Assembly (NCBI GenBank): GCA_036417435.1
Contig: CM070899.1
Location: 150,116,237 to 150,180,236 of the forward strand
Reading direction: 5' to 3'
From: Inia geoffrensis
Lineage: Eukaryota; Chordata; Mammalia; Artiodactyla; Iniidae
DNA length: 64,000 nucleotides
Position numbers and translations under genes: made by a program. The notes beneath the pieces are model-generated. The model was not told the origin of the DNA and ran no database searches. It worked only from the letters and a program-made list of their open reading frames with translations. Shown piece by piece: positions 61,472 through 64,000 of the stretch (its first letter is position 1; the number at the start of each line of letters is the position of its first letter).

Positions 61472-64000
61472 GACATAATCTTATGTGGGGTTTTCCTGGC
61501 ACATTCCATTCTAATTTACAACCTGGGAACATGACTTCCAGAAAGGCTCTGCTGCTCTAGTCATCAGATTTGGGAATGGAGAAATGCTGCCGCCTTGTGG
61601 CCATTTCGCACAATAGCACCTTTAAACTCAGTGCTAATGGTCACTAAATATTCACACTCATTGCTGGCCTGTAAATGACACCTGCCCTCAAAAAAAATCC
61701 TGGGGTCGAAAATCGACCAAAAAATTCAAAAGAGGGCAACCTTCCGAGAAGACAATTTCAAGAGGTTTACTGTACTCACAGTTTTTTTTTTCTGTTTATC
61801 ACAGATATAAAAAGGTGTGGAAAAATGCTGAACAGAATTATTAAAGACATGCAAATCCCAATTACAAAAACCTATCAGCTCACACCAGTCAGAATGGCCG
61901 TGAGCAAAATTTCTGCAAAAAATAAATTCTGTAGGGGCTGTGGAGAAATGCATACCCGCGGTTCAAACAGGAACATGGTAAGAGCCAGTAATGGAAACAC
62001 AAACAAGGTGCCTTGAAAAGGTAAATATTGAGCTACCATTCAATCAGGCATACCCACTTCAGGGCCTATCGCCTCAGAGGATGAAAATGAAAAAGCCACA
62101 GGATAGCAATCCTGCACTCCAGCTATATTTACCATATCCAAGCTTTGGAAGCAAAGAAAATGTCCATCAACAGGGGAATGCACAAGGAAGAAGTGGTCCA
62201 TGTACACAATGGCATATGGCTCCAATACCAAATATAAATTCAAATTAAAAAACAAACATAAGTAAGGAGACATCAGCATTGGGTGGATTATCCGGGCACA
62301 TTCCACTCTAATTTATAACCAAGGAACACCACTGGCAAGAAGGTCTGTCTCCCTTGTTACCAGAGTGGGGAAAGCAGAAATGCTGCCGCCCTCTGGCCGT
62401 TACCTGCAACAGCAGCCTTAAGACCTGAGCTAAGGGTCACTTTATGTGCACAAGTACTGGAGGACTGTAAATGAACCTGCCCTCAAAATGTCTTGAGGGA
62501 GGTAATGCCCAAAATATTACAAATTGCAGCATATACTTCAGGAAAACGATATGAAGAGGTAAGCTGCATCCACAGATTGAGGAAAAAACGGACATGCCTG
62601 AAAACTCAATTTCAAGGGGTTAGGAGACCCATGCAAATCCAACCACAAAGAGGTATCAGCTCACACCAGGCAGAATAAACATCAGAAAAAAACACAAACA
62701 GTAAATGCTGAAGGGGTTGTGGAGAAGGGCATACCCTCAACTTTAAGTGGGACGTAACCTGGTAAGAGCCACAAATGAGAACAGAATGGACGTGCCGTTA
62801 CAAGGTGAACATTGAGCTACCATATGATCCAGCAGGTCCACTCCTGGGCCTATAAGCTAAGAAGACAGATTTGGAAAGACACAGGCAGGCAAATCTGCAT
62901 TGCAACTCTATTACAGTAGGCAAGACATGAAAGCAACCAAAACGTCCATCAACACATGAGTGGACAAAGAAGAACTGGTATATGTACACACGGATATTAG
63001 CCAAGGAAAAAATGACACAATTCCATTTGCAGCACCATAGATGAGTCTAGGCGTAATCACGCAACTTATAGTTAGTCAGAAAGAGAAAGACACATATCCT
63101 AGGATATCACTTATCGGTGTTACCTAAAAATTGATACCAGTGAAGAGATTTCCACAGAGAAAGGCAATCACAGATTCATTAAACAAACTTATGGTTCACC
63201 AATGGAAAGGTGTGAGAATTGGATACTTTAGGCTATTGTGGTTAAGACACATATACAAACACAGGTGAAGTATATAATCACCGAAGACCATGGGAAAAGG
63301 ATGCCAGGAAGAATAGACACATGGATATGTGTAAAAGAACCACAGCTTGCACACGTACAACAAGCATAACATTGTAATCAAACTTGCTGTGATAAAAAAA
63401 TAAAAATTAAATTAATAAAACGAACAACAAGCAGTGAGACATAAACTTAAGGCACTGTTTCCTGGCATCTTCCATTCCAATTTACAGCCTACAACACGAT
63501 TTCCATGGAGACTCTGTTGCCCTAGTAAACAGATTTTATAAAGGAGAACTGCTGCCACATTGTGGCCGTTTCACACAACAGCAGCTTTAAACCCAGGGCT
63601 AATGGTCAGTTGATACTCAAAATAATTACAGGCCTGTAAATGACAACTGCCCTGAAAACAAATCCTGGGGTCGTATATCGACCAAAAAATTCAAGAGACA
63701 TCCACAACTCAAAACGACAATTTCAAGAGGTCATTAATCACACATTTGTCTTCTCTTACTTTTTCTTTCTTTTTTTTTTTTTGGTAAAACAAATGGGAAT
63801 GGGAAAATGCTTAACATCAGGAATTAATGAAGTCATGCAAATCCAATCTACAAAAACGTTCACCTCACAACCGTCAGAATGATCATCATGCAAAAACGTG
63901 TATAAAGAATAAATGCTGAAGGGGTTTTAGAGAACGGCGTACCCTCTTGCTGCTGTTGGGATGTAACCTGGTAACAGCCAGTATTGAGAACAGAATGGAG
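61472..64000. repeat. Unit 16, partial (cut by window end)
   Basis: A 61472-62268, B 62269-63437, C from 63438 to the window end. CTCF-like sites begin at 61585, 62381 and 63550. The sequence follows unit 14 closely, so the array continues to the right. The SINE site is outside the window. Confidence 0.92.

Larger units (their letters stand above)
1..64000. repeat. L1-derived macrosatellite array (about 4.66-kb higher-order unit)
   Basis: The whole window is a head-to-tail tandem array. The same landmarks recur with a period of 4.66 kb at both ends and 4.42 or 3.10 kb in the middle. Adjacent units differ by only scattered single-base changes and poly-T length changes. Each unit contains four homologous subunits A-B-C-D that are clearly related but much more diverged from each other than copies of the same subunit are between units, which is the definition of a higher-order repeat. 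Subunits combine a non-L1 segment with a degraded L1 3' end, always in plus orientation. Neither array end is seen, so its total size is unknown. Open frames are at most 134 codons, occur in all frames and run through repeat and SINE sequence, so no gene is called. Confidence 0.95.

Noticed and set aside
1..64000. CRISPR array or prokaryotic repeat system
   Set aside because: The repeats are kilobases long, contain L1 and a tRNA-derived SINE with a target duplication, and have no short repeat/spacer pattern.

Overview
This window looks like one continuous stretch of a mammalian macrosatellite (a very large tandem repeat). It contains no protein-coding gene, tRNA, rRNA or CRISPR array that I can support. 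Two things point to a whale or dolphin genome. First, the only complete mobile element is a minus-strand SINE with the sequence features of the tRNA-derived CHR (cetacean/hippopotamus/ruminant) family, with recognisable A and B boxes. CHR-2-like copies of this kind are especially abundant in cetaceans. Second, much of each repeat is derived from the 3' end of an L1 LINE (end of ORF2 plus 3' UTR), resembling the even-toed ungulate/cetacean type. The organism call rests on recognition by eye, not on a search.

The repeat unit is about 4.66 kb and is built from four related but diverged subunits in head-to-tail order. I call them A (about 0.8 kb), B (1.17 kb), C (1.25 kb) and D (1.2 kb plus a SINE). 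Each subunit joins about 320-390 bp of non-L1 sequence to a degraded, plus-strand L1 3' end. Sixteen units or part-units are visible, plus the tail of one before them. They fall into three types: Type 1, long with SINE, 4.65-4.66 kb (positions 486-23801 and 47506-64000; unit 16 is cut before its SINE site); Type 2, long without SINE, 4.42 kb (23802-28220, 33258-41309); and Type 3, short, without SINE and lacking nearly all of C, about 3.1 kb (28221-33057, 41310-47505). A 200-base N gap at 33058-33257 joins two sides that are out of repeat phase, so real sequence is missing there. The array runs off both ends of the window.

The most interesting signal is a 19-base element about 112 bases into every subunit that retains that position. 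It reads TGCTGCCGCCTTGTGGCC(A/G) in A and D, and its reverse complement closely resembles the vertebrate CTCF core motif. I count 57 copies in the window, all in the same orientation, including in subunits that have otherwise diverged. Tandem, co-oriented CTCF sites inside a macrosatellite whose primary sequence is not conserved are the hallmark of the X-linked DXZ4 and ICCE repeats that anchor superloops on the inactive X. This array could be a cetacean element of that class, or an unlinked macrosatellite that arrived at the same design. The window has no flanking genes to decide between these.

Sequence variants also record how the array evolves. One SINE insertion with a single target-site duplication was copied by amplification. 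The SINE-free block sits between two SINE-bearing arms. There is a deletion that removes the C motif but keeps the D motif, a short conversion-like patch in unit 15, and a mosaic unit 5.
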